A stretch of 64,000 bases of DNA from Cytophagales bacterium. Its GTDB lineage: Bacteria; Bacteroidota; Bacteroidia; Cytophagales; Bernardetiaceae. The number at the start of each line of letters is the position of its first letter. Position 1 is the first letter of the stretch. The notes beneath the pieces were generated by a model. That model made no database searches, was not told where the DNA came from, and saw only the letters and a program-made list of their open reading frames with translations. The translations under genes were made by a program, and so were the position numbers. Positions 51,861 to 61,279 of the stretch are shown here, one piece after another. The stretch covers positions 19,043-83,042 of the forward strand of contig JAAFJX010000019.1 of assembly GCA_013299045.1 (NCBI GenBank). The letters run 5' to 3'.

Positions 51861-54334
51861 TTCCCCGAACTCTTTATAATTGCGCCAGCAGAATTGGCTA
51901 CGGCTTTTTTGTGGCGCTCCGAGAGATAGCCCGCCACTAAAGGGTTTGCGCCATAACGTATAGGCGTGCCGTAAGGGTTTTCTGACCATGACATATACAG
52001 GCTGCTGTTTTTGAATAAGTGCAAGTCAGTGCCCTTATAACCATAACAAAGTGGGTGGGTGGGGTCAATTTGTACTTTAAAAATACTACCACCCACTTCT
52101 TGTGCGCCGCGGTCTCGTTCACGTGCTTCATAAGGGCGCGGCAAGGTATCATTTTTGCCCAAATCTAGGCTGTGGAAGGTGGCAATGCCTGCACTGCGCA
52201 CCCATTTGCTTGCGCCTTGCATAGCCACGAGTGTATTGCCGCTTTTGAGCCATTTTTTGATGGCTTCGGTGCTGCTCTCCGAAATAGCGCCATAGTTGCC
52301 GTCTGCCAAAACAAGTACTTGGTAGTCAGACCAATTTACCGCACCCAGCTTGCCTAGTTCTACGGTTGTAACGGGCATTTTGAAGCGAGTATCTAGCAAG
52401 TGCCAAACTTCACCCGCTTCTGAAGCCGCCACGCCCTCGCCAACAGCCAAAAGTACTTTTGTAGAACGCAATACATCGTGCGAAGGACTGCCCAGCTCCA
52501 CCCCCTCAGCCGTAAAGCCGTCCGATAATTCAAAAACGCTTACCGCTGTTTCTTCGGCCAATTTTTTCAAAAGATTCTTGATGTCGCTGGACGGCATGGA
52601 CTGATTTTGGAGCGGCACAAGGATAGTCCCGTAATCAAACTCCTTGAGGCCAATTCCTGTGGCTGCTTTAAATTTTTTATGACAGACTTTCACAATTAAA
52701 CCTTTGTCTAAGAGGGTATTCAGCAAACGCGGCGCATAATAACCATGCCACTCAAAAGCATAGCAATAAGCCTGCTGTTGGCTGCTATATAATTGTCCTT
52801 TGGGCATTTGAGCCAATAAAACTTCTTCACCTTGTAAGCTAGCGGGCATATTCTTGGTAGTGAGGGCTGCAAAAGGCAAATCAAAGGCTAGGGGGAAAGT
52901 CCAAGCAGAGATGTCATAAAACAAACTGTCTTTGAAGGTCGTTTCGGACTTAAAAATGGCCTGAATGGTGCGGTATTGTGCTTGCGCTAAGGGGACGATG
53001 TAGCTGTGGTTTTTCAAAAACTTTTTGCCATCAAGGGTCAGGTCAGAGCCAGCCCTAAATACTTTTATCTGATGCCTTTTCAGAATTTCTAAAAAATGGA
53101 AATTTTTGGCTGAGTCTGTACTAGAGCCCCATATATAGGCTTTTTCGGGAACAGATGCGCCTAGATTCTGGGCTTCTGAATAAAAGTTCTTTTGATAGTC
53201 CAGCAACTCTTGGCGCATTTCTTGGGCGGCTGCCAGTGTGGACAAAGACACCACGAACTGGTTTTTGATGGTAAAAGGGAAGGTCAGAACGCCATGTGCA
53301 GAATTTTGGGCGTGTCCGCGAGACGAAGCCTGTTCAAAGAGTATGCCCACACAGGCGTTGATGTCTGGATAGGTAGAACCTTTGCCATAAAAAAAGTCGT
53401 CAAAATCTTCTTGGGTGTAGTAAAGCGAGCCAATTTTATTCAAAAAGTCGGCGTGTTTTCGGGCGAGCTTGAGGGCTAAATCGCGGTTTTTGGGGGGTGT
53501 GAGAGGGTTATCGCGTTCGGGCACTCCAGGCTGAAAGAAAAAGGTCTTGTCCGTTCCCATTTCGTGGTGGTCGGTCAGGATATTGGGTTTCCACTCGTGG
53601 AAGCGCGCCAAGCGGCCTTGGCTTTCGGGGAGTTGCAGCGGCAGCCAGTCGCGGTTTAAATCAAACCAATAATGGTTAAAACGGCCTTTTGGGAAAGGCT
53701 CATTGAACTCCCGCGCCACGGGGTCGGTTACGCTTGTTTGGCTTTTGTGTGCATTCACCCATGAGGCAAAACGATTTACTCCGTCTGGGTTAATGCAAGG
53801 GTCTAACACAATAATGGTTTCTTTGAGGAGCTTTTCTATGCTTTCGCCTTGGGCTGCCGCCAAATGATAAGCTGTTAGGAGCGCCGCATTGACTCCGCTG
53901 GGTTCGTTGCCGTGTACGCTATAGCCCAACCAAACCACCACAGGCATATTGGCGGTATTCATTTTGCTGGCTTCTACAGGATTAGAAAGCGCCAAATGGG
54001 CTTTTCGCAGGTCTTCTAGTTGGTCTTGGTTGTTTTCGGAGGTTATGATGAGCGTCAAGAGTTCTCGGTTTTCGTAGGTTTGGCCATAGGACTGCAACTT
54101 GACGCGCTTAGACACCCTCGCTAGTTCGCGCATATAGGTCAGTACCTGAAATGGGCTTGCGTGCCACTCACCCACCTCATGCCCCAGTACTTGCTTAGGC
54201 GTAGGAATGCTGGTATTGTAGGCCACATCGGAGGGTAAGTAATAGGCAAGGTCTTGTGCCGAAAGAAAAGCAGAAGAAGAGAAAAAAGCCATAAAAAAGG
54301 CCAAAAATATTGTTTTGAATGAATGTAAGTGCAT
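51752..54334 (-). CDS. Exported M14 family zinc carboxypeptidase
   Basis: This 860-residue protein has a signal peptide (FLAFFMAFFSSSAFLSAQ). The M14 metal site is HGNE in SVHGNEPSG (near residue 122), with PCINPDGVNRF, FDLNRDWLPLQ, LTDHHEMGTD and ILFEQASSRGHA in order; the last holds the catalytic Glu. The second half is an alpha/beta domain (GVAASEAGEVWHLLD, VLVLADGNYGAIS), as in large Bacteroidota M14 peptidases. It would degrade peptides outside the cell or in the periplasm. The C-terminus is intact although the RM cassette abuts it. Confidence 0.9.
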   Translation of the reverse strand: MHLHSFKTIFLAFFMAFFSSSAFLSAQDLAYYLPSDVAYNTSIPTPKQVLGHEVGEWHASPFQVLTYMRELARVSKRVKLQSYGQTYENRELLTLIITSENNQDQLEDLRKAHLALSNPVEASKMNTANMPVVVWLGYSVHGNEPSGVNAALLTAYHLAAAQGESIEKLLKETIIVLDPCINPDGVNRFASWVNAHKSQTSVTDPVAREFNEPFPKGRFNHYWFDLNRDWLPLQLPESQGRLARFHEWKPNILTDHHEMGTDKTFFFQPGVPERDNPLTPPKNRDLALKLARKHADFLNKIGSLYYTQEDFDDFFYGKGSTYPDINACVGILFEQASSRGHAQNSAHGVLTFPFTIKNQFVVSLSTLAAAQEMRQELLDYQKNFYSEAQNLGASVPEKAYIWGSSTDSAKNFHFLEILKRHQIKVFRAGSDLTLDGKKFLKNHSYIVPLAQAQYRTIQAIFKSETTFKDSLFYDISAWTFPLAFDLPFAALTTKNMPASLQGEEVLLAQMPKGQLYSSQQQAYCYAFEWHGYYAPRLLNTLLDKGLIVKVCHKKFKAATGIGLKEFDYGTILVPLQNQSMPSSDIKNLLKKLAEETAVSVFELSDGFTAEGVELGSPSHDVLRSTKVLLAVGEGVAASEAGEVWHLLDTRFKMPVTTVELGKLGAVNWSDYQVLVLADGNYGAISESSTEAIKKWLKSGNTLVAMQGASKWVRSAGIATFHSLDLGKNDTLPRPYEARERDRGAQEVGGSIFKVQIDPTHPLCYGYKGTDLHLFKNSSLYMSWSENPYGTPIRYGANPLVAGYLSERHKKAVANSAGAIIKSSGKGRVVLLADNPNFRAFWYGTNKLFLNAVFFGHLMQE

Positions 54335-54473
54335 GATTGGCAGAATTAATGCAGGAAATGGGTGAATTTTGGTAATAAATTAAAAAGAAATCAGCACCAA
54401 ATTTTTGGAACTAAAACCGCGTGTTGGACAGTGTTGATACGTTTAAAATATAAAATTGCTGTCATTAACACGC

Positions 54474-55313
54474 TTAGTCCTGCTCGACCAAAAAAGGCTT
54501 GACATCGTTCTCTTCTGCGTAGATAACAATCTTCTCGGTTTCATCTTTAGGTACATATTCAATATATGAAAGTTTTCGGACATTATCCCAAATCGTGTAT
54601 CGTAGGTCTTTTTGTTGAGGCTCATCGCCAATAATATAATATTTGCCTGCCTCTCTATTGTGTTGAATAGCTTTAATGAGATTGAAAAAAGAGCCAAGGT
54701 CATGCTTTAGATTATAGCTTCTCTTATCAAAATTAATGCTCTGACCAGCTACTACAACCCCATTCACACCAATAAAACTAACAGATGTATTAAACACAAG
54801 GTTTGGAAGTTTATCTGGTGTTAGCTCAATGTCCCAATTCATGCGGTTTTTTAAGCGAGGAAAAAGCTGATTCCTAACAAACATTTCAAAAGTTTCAGCG
54901 TTTTGACTTCTTGATGCGTTGTCAGTTGAACTATCTGTCCAGATGAATAGATTGAATAAACTATTAAAAGAACTTTCGGTTACTTCTACTTTAATGACTT
55001 CAGGCTTAGAAAAAGAAATAAGATTGTTGCAGTAGGTTGCAAGATAATTCATTTCATTTATGCTGACGTTATGTGGATACAGGTTTTCTTTTTGCTCTAC
55101 TTGAATCCAATTATTGAAGTTCAATACACTGGCTTTAAGCATTTTAAATGCCGCTTCGGACTCTAGCATAGCATTTAAAATTTCTAATTTTGAGCTAGAG
55201 TAATGAAAAAATACGCGCTCCTCATTCCAAAGCACCAAGCCTATGCTAAGTCTTTCTTGTATAGAAAGGCGCGTATTGGCATAAAGGATAGAATAAAAGG
55301 TCTGCATACTCAT
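54474..55313 (-). CDS. DUF3037-like protein, partner of the HipA-like kinase
   Basis: This 279-residue protein opens MSMQTFYSILYANTRLS and IQERLSIGLVLWNEERVFF, which resembles the start of DUF3037 proteins (tyrosine-serine-isoleucine strand followed by an (I/L)GVVL(L/W) strand). It is longer than the typical 110-130 residues of that family, so the second half is an addition. The function is unknown. Its start lies 7 bp after the HipA-like gene's stop, as is usual for this pair. The start could also be the second Met (55307). Confidence 0.7.
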   Translation of the reverse strand: MSMQTFYSILYANTRLSIQERLSIGLVLWNEERVFFHYSSSKLEILNAMLESEAAFKMLKASVLNFNNWIQVEQKENLYPHNVSINEMNYLATYCNNLISFSKPEVIKVEVTESSFNSLFNLFIWTDSSTDNASRSQNAETFEMFVRNQLFPRLKNRMNWDIELTPDKLPNLVFNTSVSFIGVNGVVVAGQSINFDKRSYNLKHDLGSFFNLIKAIQHNREAGKYYIIGDEPQQKDLRYTIWDNVRKLSYIEYVPKDETEKIVIYAEENDVKPFLVEQD

Positions 55314-55320
55314 TTGTTGT

Positions 55321-56118
55321 TCAGAATAACTGAATTTGTATGTATTGTTTGAAAGCCTCAATAGTCTGACGCTGCCAGTTCTCTGTGAATAAAGGTCGTA
55401 GTCTCGGGTAAAGATTTTGAAGATTTCCCCATTCGGGCGGCACAGCGGTTAGAATATTATCTAGCTGACATTCGCAAATTTTAACGCAATTTTCAAAATT
55501 TTCGCTGACATTTGCAAGCATTAATTTTAGCTCTTGTTTATTTCTAAAGATTTTTAATGCAGCATCGCTACTCAAAATTGAATCAGAATCATTGATGAGA
55601 TAAATGTCCCTTTCCAAAGAGCCAGTATTAAAACAGTTAGAATGGTCTATGACATACAACTCAATTCTCTTATCTACTGCCCTGCACAGCAGATTATAGT
55701 TTCCGTTGTGTCGGTCTTCATTGGCTACCCAAATATCAAACAAGGCAATTTTTAGAAAGTTATAACTATTTACAGAGCTTAATGATGCTGTTCTGTTGTT
55801 CAAATCTTCTGTATCAGGGACTACTTGAGAGCCAAAACAAAGCTGGTCGTAAAGCGGTCTTTTAATACTTCTTAGTACACTGTCTGGAATATGTTCCTTA
55901 TTTATGCGCACAAAACAAAACTCGGGGCAGTAAAGCTCCCAGAGCCTCGCAAATGATATGCAAATGTATTCATAAAACAACTTTTTTGCAGGAAACCCCT
56001 CAGGATATTTGCAAACATACTCTTTATAGTCATTACACAGAACACGAACTGGTCTGCTACCAGAAGTATCATAAACTTTATCGATTGCTTTGATACTCTC
56101 AAGTCGGCATATCTTCAT
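55321..56118 (-). CDS. HipA-like kinase (short form)
   Basis: This 265-residue protein is a short HipA-type kinase without the HipA N-terminal subdomain. Motifs: VCKYPEGFPAKKLFYEYIC (lysine/glutamate region), the catalytic-loop-like IWVANEDRHNGNYNLL, and the metal-binding ELYVIDHSNCF. HipA kinases phosphorylate aminoacyl-tRNA synthetases and cause dormancy; the short form's target is unknown. No HipB-like HTH gene is next to it; instead a DUF3037-type partner follows. The start at 56118 fits; upstream residues are unlike the family. It is a candidate toxin or conflict-type module by family only. Confidence 0.78.
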   Translation of the reverse strand: MKICRLESIKAIDKVYDTSGSRPVRVLCNDYKEYVCKYPEGFPAKKLFYEYICISFARLWELYCPEFCFVRINKEHIPDSVLRSIKRPLYDQLCFGSQVVPDTEDLNNRTASLSSVNSYNFLKIALFDIWVANEDRHNGNYNLLCRAVDKRIELYVIDHSNCFNTGSLERDIYLINDSDSILSSDAALKIFRNKQELKLMLANVSENFENCVKICECQLDNILTAVPPEWGNLQNLYPRLRPLFTENWQRQTIEAFKQYIQIQLF

Positions 56119-56352
56119 CTTAGATTCTTTACATAAAATCAACGAAAGGCTCAGCAAAAGGTTCGGGTTTAAAACGCCATTCCAACTTGCTACAATGCCA
56201 AACCTATAATTCTTGCATTCATCAGTTAAACTCGCCCTCTTTTTATTTTTCGTTGGTTCTCTTTCATATCCTTTGGAAAAACCTTGCCTTTCGCGCCTTT
56301 TTGCAAAACTCTTTGACACCAATAGCTACTTTTGTGTGCTAAACCATATAGC

Positions 56353-57690
56353 TCAAAAGGGCAGATTGCGCAGTTCGGAAGCTTTTTTGAGAGGTAAGCA
56401 AAAATTGTCTTCTACTACGCCAATAGGCAGAAATTCTTGGCCGTTCCATTCACCAAAAATATGGCAGGGTTGCTCGCCACCATGTACCCACAGCTCATAG
56501 GAAGCCTTGAATCTATCTGAAAGAGGAATGATAAGCTGCTCTTTATCCACTAACAAGTACGAGAATCCATTTTTGAGTAGGCATACATTTCGCATAAGAG
56601 CAGGCAAGCAGGATAAAAATGGCTGCAAAACAAAAGCCTTTGCGAAAGCACCCAAAAGCTCCTCAAAACTTAGAAAACCCTGCCAAAGAGCTAAATCATA
56701 GGCTTTGCTGGTGTCGGTTATTGTTGAAAACAAAGCCCTAAGCGGATAAGCTGACGGATAGAAGTGTGCATTGGCCTGCATGACTGTTCCTATGGGCGTA
56801 GGCTCTAGTTCAAAGGATTCAGAATTGTGCTTAAAGTCCAAAAAGCAAGCGTATTTTTGCGTTTTTGCTCCATAAAACCAAGAGCGTTTGAGTTGCATGG
56901 TTTCAGGCGCGTCGTCCAAAACATAGCCGCAAAAAAGCCAGTTATCAGTACAGAAATTTTTTTCTAGCACTTGTTCCTTTTTAAAACTAATACCTATTGC
57001 TGCCCAGAGGTCATAAGCTGTTTCTAGCTCTGTTGGTGAGGTACTTAGCCAAAAGTCAGCCAAAAATGCCAGATGCCCAATACTGTTGAGCAACTTTTCG
57101 GGTTTGTTAGGGGCTAAATGCTTGGCGGTTATTCTCACTTTCTCGGCCACGGCCCCTGCTTGTGCGTCCGTAAGCAAGCGTGCGGCTTCTTGCCAGTAGC
57201 TTATGGGCTTGTTGAGCAATTCTGCAAGCCCCATGCTCAGATTGTCTTCTAGCCAAATGTTAAAGCGTAAAAAACCGTCCTGAATATTGTATAGGCGTTT
57301 TTCAGAGGGTTTTGTCCAGTCGGTTTCCGCGCTCTGTACTGGTAGTTGCTCCATAGCAGGCTTTGAGGTTTCCTTTGTTTGCCACTTCAAAAAAAGCGCT
57401 GCCGCCCAATCTGGCTGTTCTGATGTTTCAAAAAGAGCGTTGTTGGCCAGAAACAAAAGTAAAAGCGCTACACAGTGCTTGCAGGGGCGCAGCCGCGAAG
57501 GGCAGTTACAGCTATTTTGGAAGGATTGCATGGCCACACTCACACGATAAGGCGCTGCACCCGAAGACTGACACTCACCCCAAATTTGCTCCTCAAAAAA
57601 GCCCAGAATGCGCCATTTGGCGGGGTTTACTAAAGGTGCAGCGCGTTCTAAGGTGCTGTCATCGGCCAAGTAGGGGTGCGGTGTGCTCAT
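56353..57690 (-). CDS. SWIM zinc finger protein
   Basis: This 445-residue protein has a SWIM motif near residue 62: SCNCPSRLRPCKHCVALLLL, with Cys-x-Cys and Cys-x-His spaced as in the family. The rest is helical and not assigned. SWIM proteins bind DNA or protein. In other Bacteroidota SWIM proteins are encoded beside MoxR/VWA-type genes, but none is here. It overlaps tsaC by 4 bp (ATGA), so both are translated from one transcript. Confidence 0.78.
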   Translation of the reverse strand: MSTPHPYLADDSTLERAAPLVNPAKWRILGFFEEQIWGECQSSGAAPYRVSVAMQSFQNSCNCPSRLRPCKHCVALLLLFLANNALFETSEQPDWAAALFLKWQTKETSKPAMEQLPVQSAETDWTKPSEKRLYNIQDGFLRFNIWLEDNLSMGLAELLNKPISYWQEAARLLTDAQAGAVAEKVRITAKHLAPNKPEKLLNSIGHLAFLADFWLSTSPTELETAYDLWAAIGISFKKEQVLEKNFCTDNWLFCGYVLDDAPETMQLKRSWFYGAKTQKYACFLDFKHNSESFELEPTPIGTVMQANAHFYPSAYPLRALFSTITDTSKAYDLALWQGFLSFEELLGAFAKAFVLQPFLSCLPALMRNVCLLKNGFSYLLVDKEQLIIPLSDRFKASYELWVHGGEQPCHIFGEWNGQEFLPIGVVEDNFCLPLKKASELRNLPF

Positions 57691-58691
57691 TTTGAGAGGT
57701 TGGTTTTGGGTTCATCTTGAGCGGCTGCACGGCGCAAGCGGTCATTAATAGCGGCCCCCAAGTCTTTATCTGGAACAAACTCTGCAACAATACTTTTGCA
57801 AGCTGGCAGCGCGTCTAGCAAGCGCATAAAAGCAAATAAGTTTTGAGCAGCTTCGCTAAAGTTTGCATTAGGCGAAAGCAAATATTGTTGCTTAGTACTT
57901 TGCTTAGGCAAATTTTTCTCAAAAAGTAAAAAGAAAACATCGGGCGCATAAGTTTCTTTTTCTAAAAGGGCTTCACGGTGCAGTAAATCGAAATGTTTGC
58001 GCGGCGCATAGTGGCTTTTGAGCATACCTGGCGCTTTAGGGTTTGAACTGGAATGATTGTGGACACGCACGTTTTTAAGCACAGTATGCAATTTTTCTAA
58101 GCTAAGGCCGCCTTTTCTAAAAATAGTCCATTCTCCATGCTCTAAGCCCAGTACGGTGGACTCTAAACCAATGTCGCAGCGGCCACCGTCCAGAATGAAA
58201 GCTACCTGCTCACCAAGTTGTGCAGAAACGTGCTCAGCACTTGTGGGGCTTATATAACCAAAAGGGTTGGCACTAGGTGCAGCCAACGGGAAATCAAGGG
58301 CGTTCAATAGTTCTAGCATAAGCCCATGAGCAGGTACACGCACACCTACGTGAGGCAAACCGCTCGTTACTACATCAGGAATAAGCGGACTCTTGGGCAA
58401 GAGTATGGTGAGTGGGCCTGGCCAGAAAGCCTGAGCCAACTGCATCAATTCCTTGAGATGCTCCGTGGCAAACCCACTCAAATCGATATAAGGCTTGACG
58501 GCCTCAAAGCTAGCAAAGTGAACAATGAGGGGGTCAAAGCTAGGGCGCTTTTTGGCTTCAAAAATACGTAAAACGGCTTTTTCAGAACAAGCGTTTGCTG
58601 CCAAACCATAAACGGTTTCGGTAGGCACACCCACCAAAAGACCATTGTTAAGACAGACTATGGCTTTTTGTAGAGCATGGGGCAAATTCAT
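57687..58691 (-). CDS. Threonylcarbamoyl-AMP synthase (Sua5 form)
   Basis: The YrdC domain is shown by VGVPTETVYGLAANACS, EAKKRPSFDPLIVHF and APSANPFGYISPT. The C-terminal 110 residues with SPNANFSEAAQNLFAFMRLL and AAINDRLRRAA form the Sua5 domain. The enzyme makes threonylcarbamoyl-AMP from threonine, bicarbonate and ATP for the t6A modification of tRNAs reading ANN codons. It is cytosolic and about 334 residues, the usual Sua5 length. Two ATG codons two codons apart (58691 and 58697) could start it. It overlaps the SWIM gene by 4 bp. Confidence 0.93.
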   Translation of the reverse strand: MNLPHALQKAIVCLNNGLLVGVPTETVYGLAANACSEKAVLRIFEAKKRPSFDPLIVHFASFEAVKPYIDLSGFATEHLKELMQLAQAFWPGPLTILLPKSPLIPDVVTSGLPHVGVRVPAHGLMLELLNALDFPLAAPSANPFGYISPTSAEHVSAQLGEQVAFILDGGRCDIGLESTVLGLEHGEWTIFRKGGLSLEKLHTVLKNVRVHNHSSSNPKAPGMLKSHYAPRKHFDLLHREALLEKETYAPDVFFLLFEKNLPKQSTKQQYLLSPNANFSEAAQNLFAFMRLLDALPACKSIVAEFVPDKDLGAAINDRLRRAAAQDEPKTNLSK

Positions 58692-58771
58692 GAACATCTG
58701 TAATTAAAACAAGTATCTTTTGAGGATTAAAGCACCGCAAAATTAACTATTTTTTCTAAAAGTTCTTGTAG

Positions 58772-59467
58772 TTAAATATCTCCCAACATAGGGCGCAGCA
58801 AGATTTCCTCTATGACGGCCTGTTTAGAGAGCTGATTGGCCGCAAAAACGGTTTCGGCTACGTCTTCTACTTTCATAAAGCGCTCTGGTGGCAGCTCTAC
58901 GCCGTCCCAGCTTGCAGTCAGCGTAGCACCTGGCATAATGGCCGTAACACGCACACCATGTTCACGCATTTCTGCACGCAGCACTTTCGTCATACCATAC
59001 ATGGCAAACTTTGTGATGCAATAACTGCCACCATTGGTGTAAGCCATGATACTGGCCGTAGAACAAATATTAAAAATATGCCCTTCTTTTTGTTCTATCA
59101 TGGGTTTTATAAGCGCACGAGTCAAATAGTATGCGCTATAAACGTTCGTTTCCATCATAGATTCTAGCACGCCGTCAGCTTCTTGGTGAACCTGACCAGG
59201 TATGAAAACACCCGTATTATTGACCAAAACACGCACGGGTTCGCCTATTTGCGCCACAAAATCAGCGAAACGCAAGACTTCGCTTTTCTGGGACATATCT
59301 GCAGCCAGTGTATGTACTTTTATGCCATAACGGGCTTCTAAGTCTATTTTGAGCGTATTCAACTCCGCTTCTTTGCGTGCGCAAGTGGCTACCTGAAAGC
59401 CTGCTTTGGCAAAGCGCTCGATAATGGCACGGCCTATGCCTTTTGTTCCTCCTGTTACGACTAACAT
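58772..59467 (-). CDS. Short-chain dehydrogenase/reductase
   Basis: This 231-residue SDR has the cofactor loop VTGGTKGIGRAI at the start, LVNNTG in the middle and the catalytic Ser/Tyr/Lys in NICSTAS and SYCITK. The VATCARKEAEL stretch after the first fold carries Arg/Lys, which suggests NADP(H). The substrate is unknown. The protein is cytosolic. It precedes tsaC by 80 bp on the same strand and may be co-transcribed with it. Confidence 0.88.
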   Translation of the reverse strand: MLVVTGGTKGIGRAIIERFAKAGFQVATCARKEAELNTLKIDLEARYGIKVHTLAADMSQKSEVLRFADFVAQIGEPVRVLVNNTGVFIPGQVHQEADGVLESMMETNVYSAYYLTRALIKPMIEQKEGHIFNICSTASIMAYTNGGSYCITKFAMYGMTKVLRAEMREHGVRVTAIMPGATLTASWDGVELPPERFMKVEDVAETVFAANQLSKQAVIEEILLRPMLGDI

Positions 59468-59613
59468 GATTTGCTTGTGGTGTTTAAAATGAATGATGCG
59501 TCCTGATAGAACTATCTACTTGACTGGATTGTTTTCGGTACTCCAAAAATGATGCAAGATATCTAACTTCTTAGATTCTATGCGCCCGTCAGAAAAATAG
59601 TAGCCGAATGCAC

Positions 59614-59644
59614 TTGGCAAGGCCAGCAAAAATGTATAACTTTG
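59614..59644 (+). promoter_or_regulatory. Promoter of the YcxB-like gene (and perhaps ruvX-def)
   Basis: TTG at 59614-59616, a 20-nt spacer and TAACTTTG at 59637-59644, 31 nt before the start codon. Confidence 0.6.
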
Positions 59645-59675
59645 TGGCTTGAACGTTGAAAACATAGTTAAGTCA

Positions 59676-60203
59676 ATGACTATCAAGACTAAAAAAATTC
59701 AGTTAGCGCATAATACCTACATCAGATACTGCCTGCGCTTAGTGGCTGCCGAGTGGTGGTGGGCTTGGTTAGTGCCTGTTGGTATATTTCTGCTATTTTT
59801 GGCCACAGACCTGCTCTGGTGGGGCTTGGGCGTAGCCATAGTGCTTTATATTCTCTATGCACTGTTTTGGGTAGCGCAGTTTGTGCAAGTAACGAAACAC
59901 GAGCGTTTTAAAATGCTTTTTGATAAATATTCTTATGAAATAGACAATCTGCAAATTTTGATGCGCATTAGCCGTGAAAAAGGCATGGCCATACCTTGGA
60001 ACAAAGTGAAGCGTGTTTACAAAGAAAACGACGGCTTTGTGCTGGTGCTTTCATTGGCACAAATTGTTTATTTGCCTTATAAAGCCTTTGGCACAGAGCA
60101 AGATATACGGCTTTTTGAAACACAAGTTACACGTAAAGACCTGCTCCACTTGTTTAATTTCAAACAAATTTTTGCTAAAAAGAAACAATCACTGACGTTT
60201 TAA
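59676..60203 (+). CDS. YcxB-like membrane protein
   Basis: This 175-residue protein has two membrane helices close together (about residues 28-70, AWLVPVGIFLLFLATDLLWW) and a soluble C-terminal domain with IPWNKVKRVYKENDGFVLVL and IVYLPYKAF, the pattern of the YcxB/DUF-type domain. The role is unknown. The start at 59676 was chosen over a TTG reading. ruvX starts 19 bp later and def follows, so this is probably a three-gene unit. Confidence 0.75.
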   Translation: MTIKTKKIQLAHNTYIRYCLRLVAAEWWWAWLVPVGIFLLFLATDLLWWGLGVAIVLYILYALFWVAQFVQVTKHERFKMLFDKYSYEIDNLQILMRISREKGMAIPWNKVKRVYKENDGFVLVLSLAQIVYLPYKAFGTEQDIRLFETQVTRKDLLHLFNFKQIFAKKKQSLTF

Positions 60204-60222
60204 AGTGCTATCTTTCAGGAAT

Positions 60223-60660
60223 ATGTCTAGAGTTTTGGCTATTGATTTTGGGTTAAAGCGGTGCGGCTTAGCTGTTACGGACGAAATGCGTATTTTGGCC
60301 ATGCCGCTCATGACTGTTCCTAGCCACGAACTACTGATGTTTTTGCAGCAATATTTTAGCCAAGAGAACGTACAGACTCTGGTGCTAGGCTATCCTACCC
60401 GTACAAACGGGGAAGATGGGCACGTAACCGAACACGTGCGTAAACTCGCCGAAACGTTGCGCCAAAAGTTTGCTGACAAGGAGCTTCATTTGGTGGACGA
60501 ACGCTTTACATCTCGTTTGGCGCAGCAAACTCTTGCGCTAGGTGGTATGAAAAAGAAAGACCGACAAAATAAAAACAATGTGGACAAAGTAAGTGCAGCG
60601 CTGATTTTGCAAACCTTTTTAGAACAACCGCCTAAAATATTGGGGCTTTCAAACATATAA
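60223..60660 (+). CDS. ruvX: Putative Holliday junction resolvase / pre-16S rRNA nuclease
   Basis: This 145-residue protein is YqgF/RuvX: RVLAIDFGLKRCGLAVTDEM at the N-terminus, LVLGYPTRTNGEDGHVTEHV, and LVDERFTSRLAQQTL. It has the RNase H-like fold with Asp/Glu ligands. Its proven role in E. coli is processing the 5' end of 16S rRNA. The start at 60223 (MSRVLAID) fits the family. It lies 20 bp before def. Confidence 0.93.
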   Translation: MSRVLAIDFGLKRCGLAVTDEMRILAMPLMTVPSHELLMFLQQYFSQENVQTLVLGYPTRTNGEDGHVTEHVRKLAETLRQKFADKELHLVDERFTSRLAQQTLALGGMKKKDRQNKNNVDKVSAALILQTFLEQPPKILGLSNI

Positions 60661-60679
60661 GAAAAAATTATTCAGCATC

Positions 60680-61252
60680 ATGGTATTTCCTATCGTTCTC
60701 TTCGGTAGCCCTGTTCTTAAACAAAAGGCGCAATTCATTAGCCCCGAAACACACCCTAATTTGGCCGATTTGGTGGCTTCTATGTTTGAAACCATGTATA
60801 ATGCAGAAGGGGTGGGTCTGGCCGCTCCTCAAGTGGGCTTAGGGATTAGGCTTTTTGTGGTGGATAACCGCCGAGAAGAAAGCGAAGAGGGCGAAAAAAT
60901 AGACAATATTGAAGAAGGCATCAAAAAGGTGTTCATAAACCCAGAAATTCTAACGGAAGAAGGTGCTGAAAAGCCCTATACCGAAGGTTGTTTGAGTATT
61001 CCGAATATCAGAGAGAGCGTTACACGCAAATCAGTTATTCGCATTCGGTATCAAGACGAAAACTGGCAGACACACGAAGAGACTTTTACGGGCTTCAATG
61101 CCCGAGTTATTCAACACGAATACGACCACGTTGAGGGCATTTTGTTTATAGACCACATCTCGGCCTTCCGCAGAACGCTCATCAAAACAAAACTTATACA
61201 AATTGCGCAGGGTAAGGCGCGAGCCTCTTATAGAACTACCCTACAAAAATAA
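60680..61252 (+). CDS. def: Peptide deformylase
   Basis: This 190-residue enzyme contains all three deformylase motifs: GVGLAAPQVGLG, EGCLSIPNIRE and QHEYDHVEGILFID, which bind the metal ion through Cys and two His. It removes formyl from N-terminal methionine in the cytosol. A Lys/Glu-rich insertion near residue 65 (EESEEGEKIDNIEEG) is often seen in the phylum. ruvX precedes it closely. The next gene, lpxB, is convergent. Confidence 0.97.
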   Translation: MVFPIVLFGSPVLKQKAQFISPETHPNLADLVASMFETMYNAEGVGLAAPQVGLGIRLFVVDNRREESEEGEKIDNIEEGIKKVFINPEILTEEGAEKPYTEGCLSIPNIRESVTRKSVIRIRYQDENWQTHEETFTGFNARVIQHEYDHVEGILFIDHISAFRRTLIKTKLIQIAQGKARASYRTTLQK

Positions 61253-61279
61253 GTTAAGGCTTTGGCTGTATAGGCCAAT

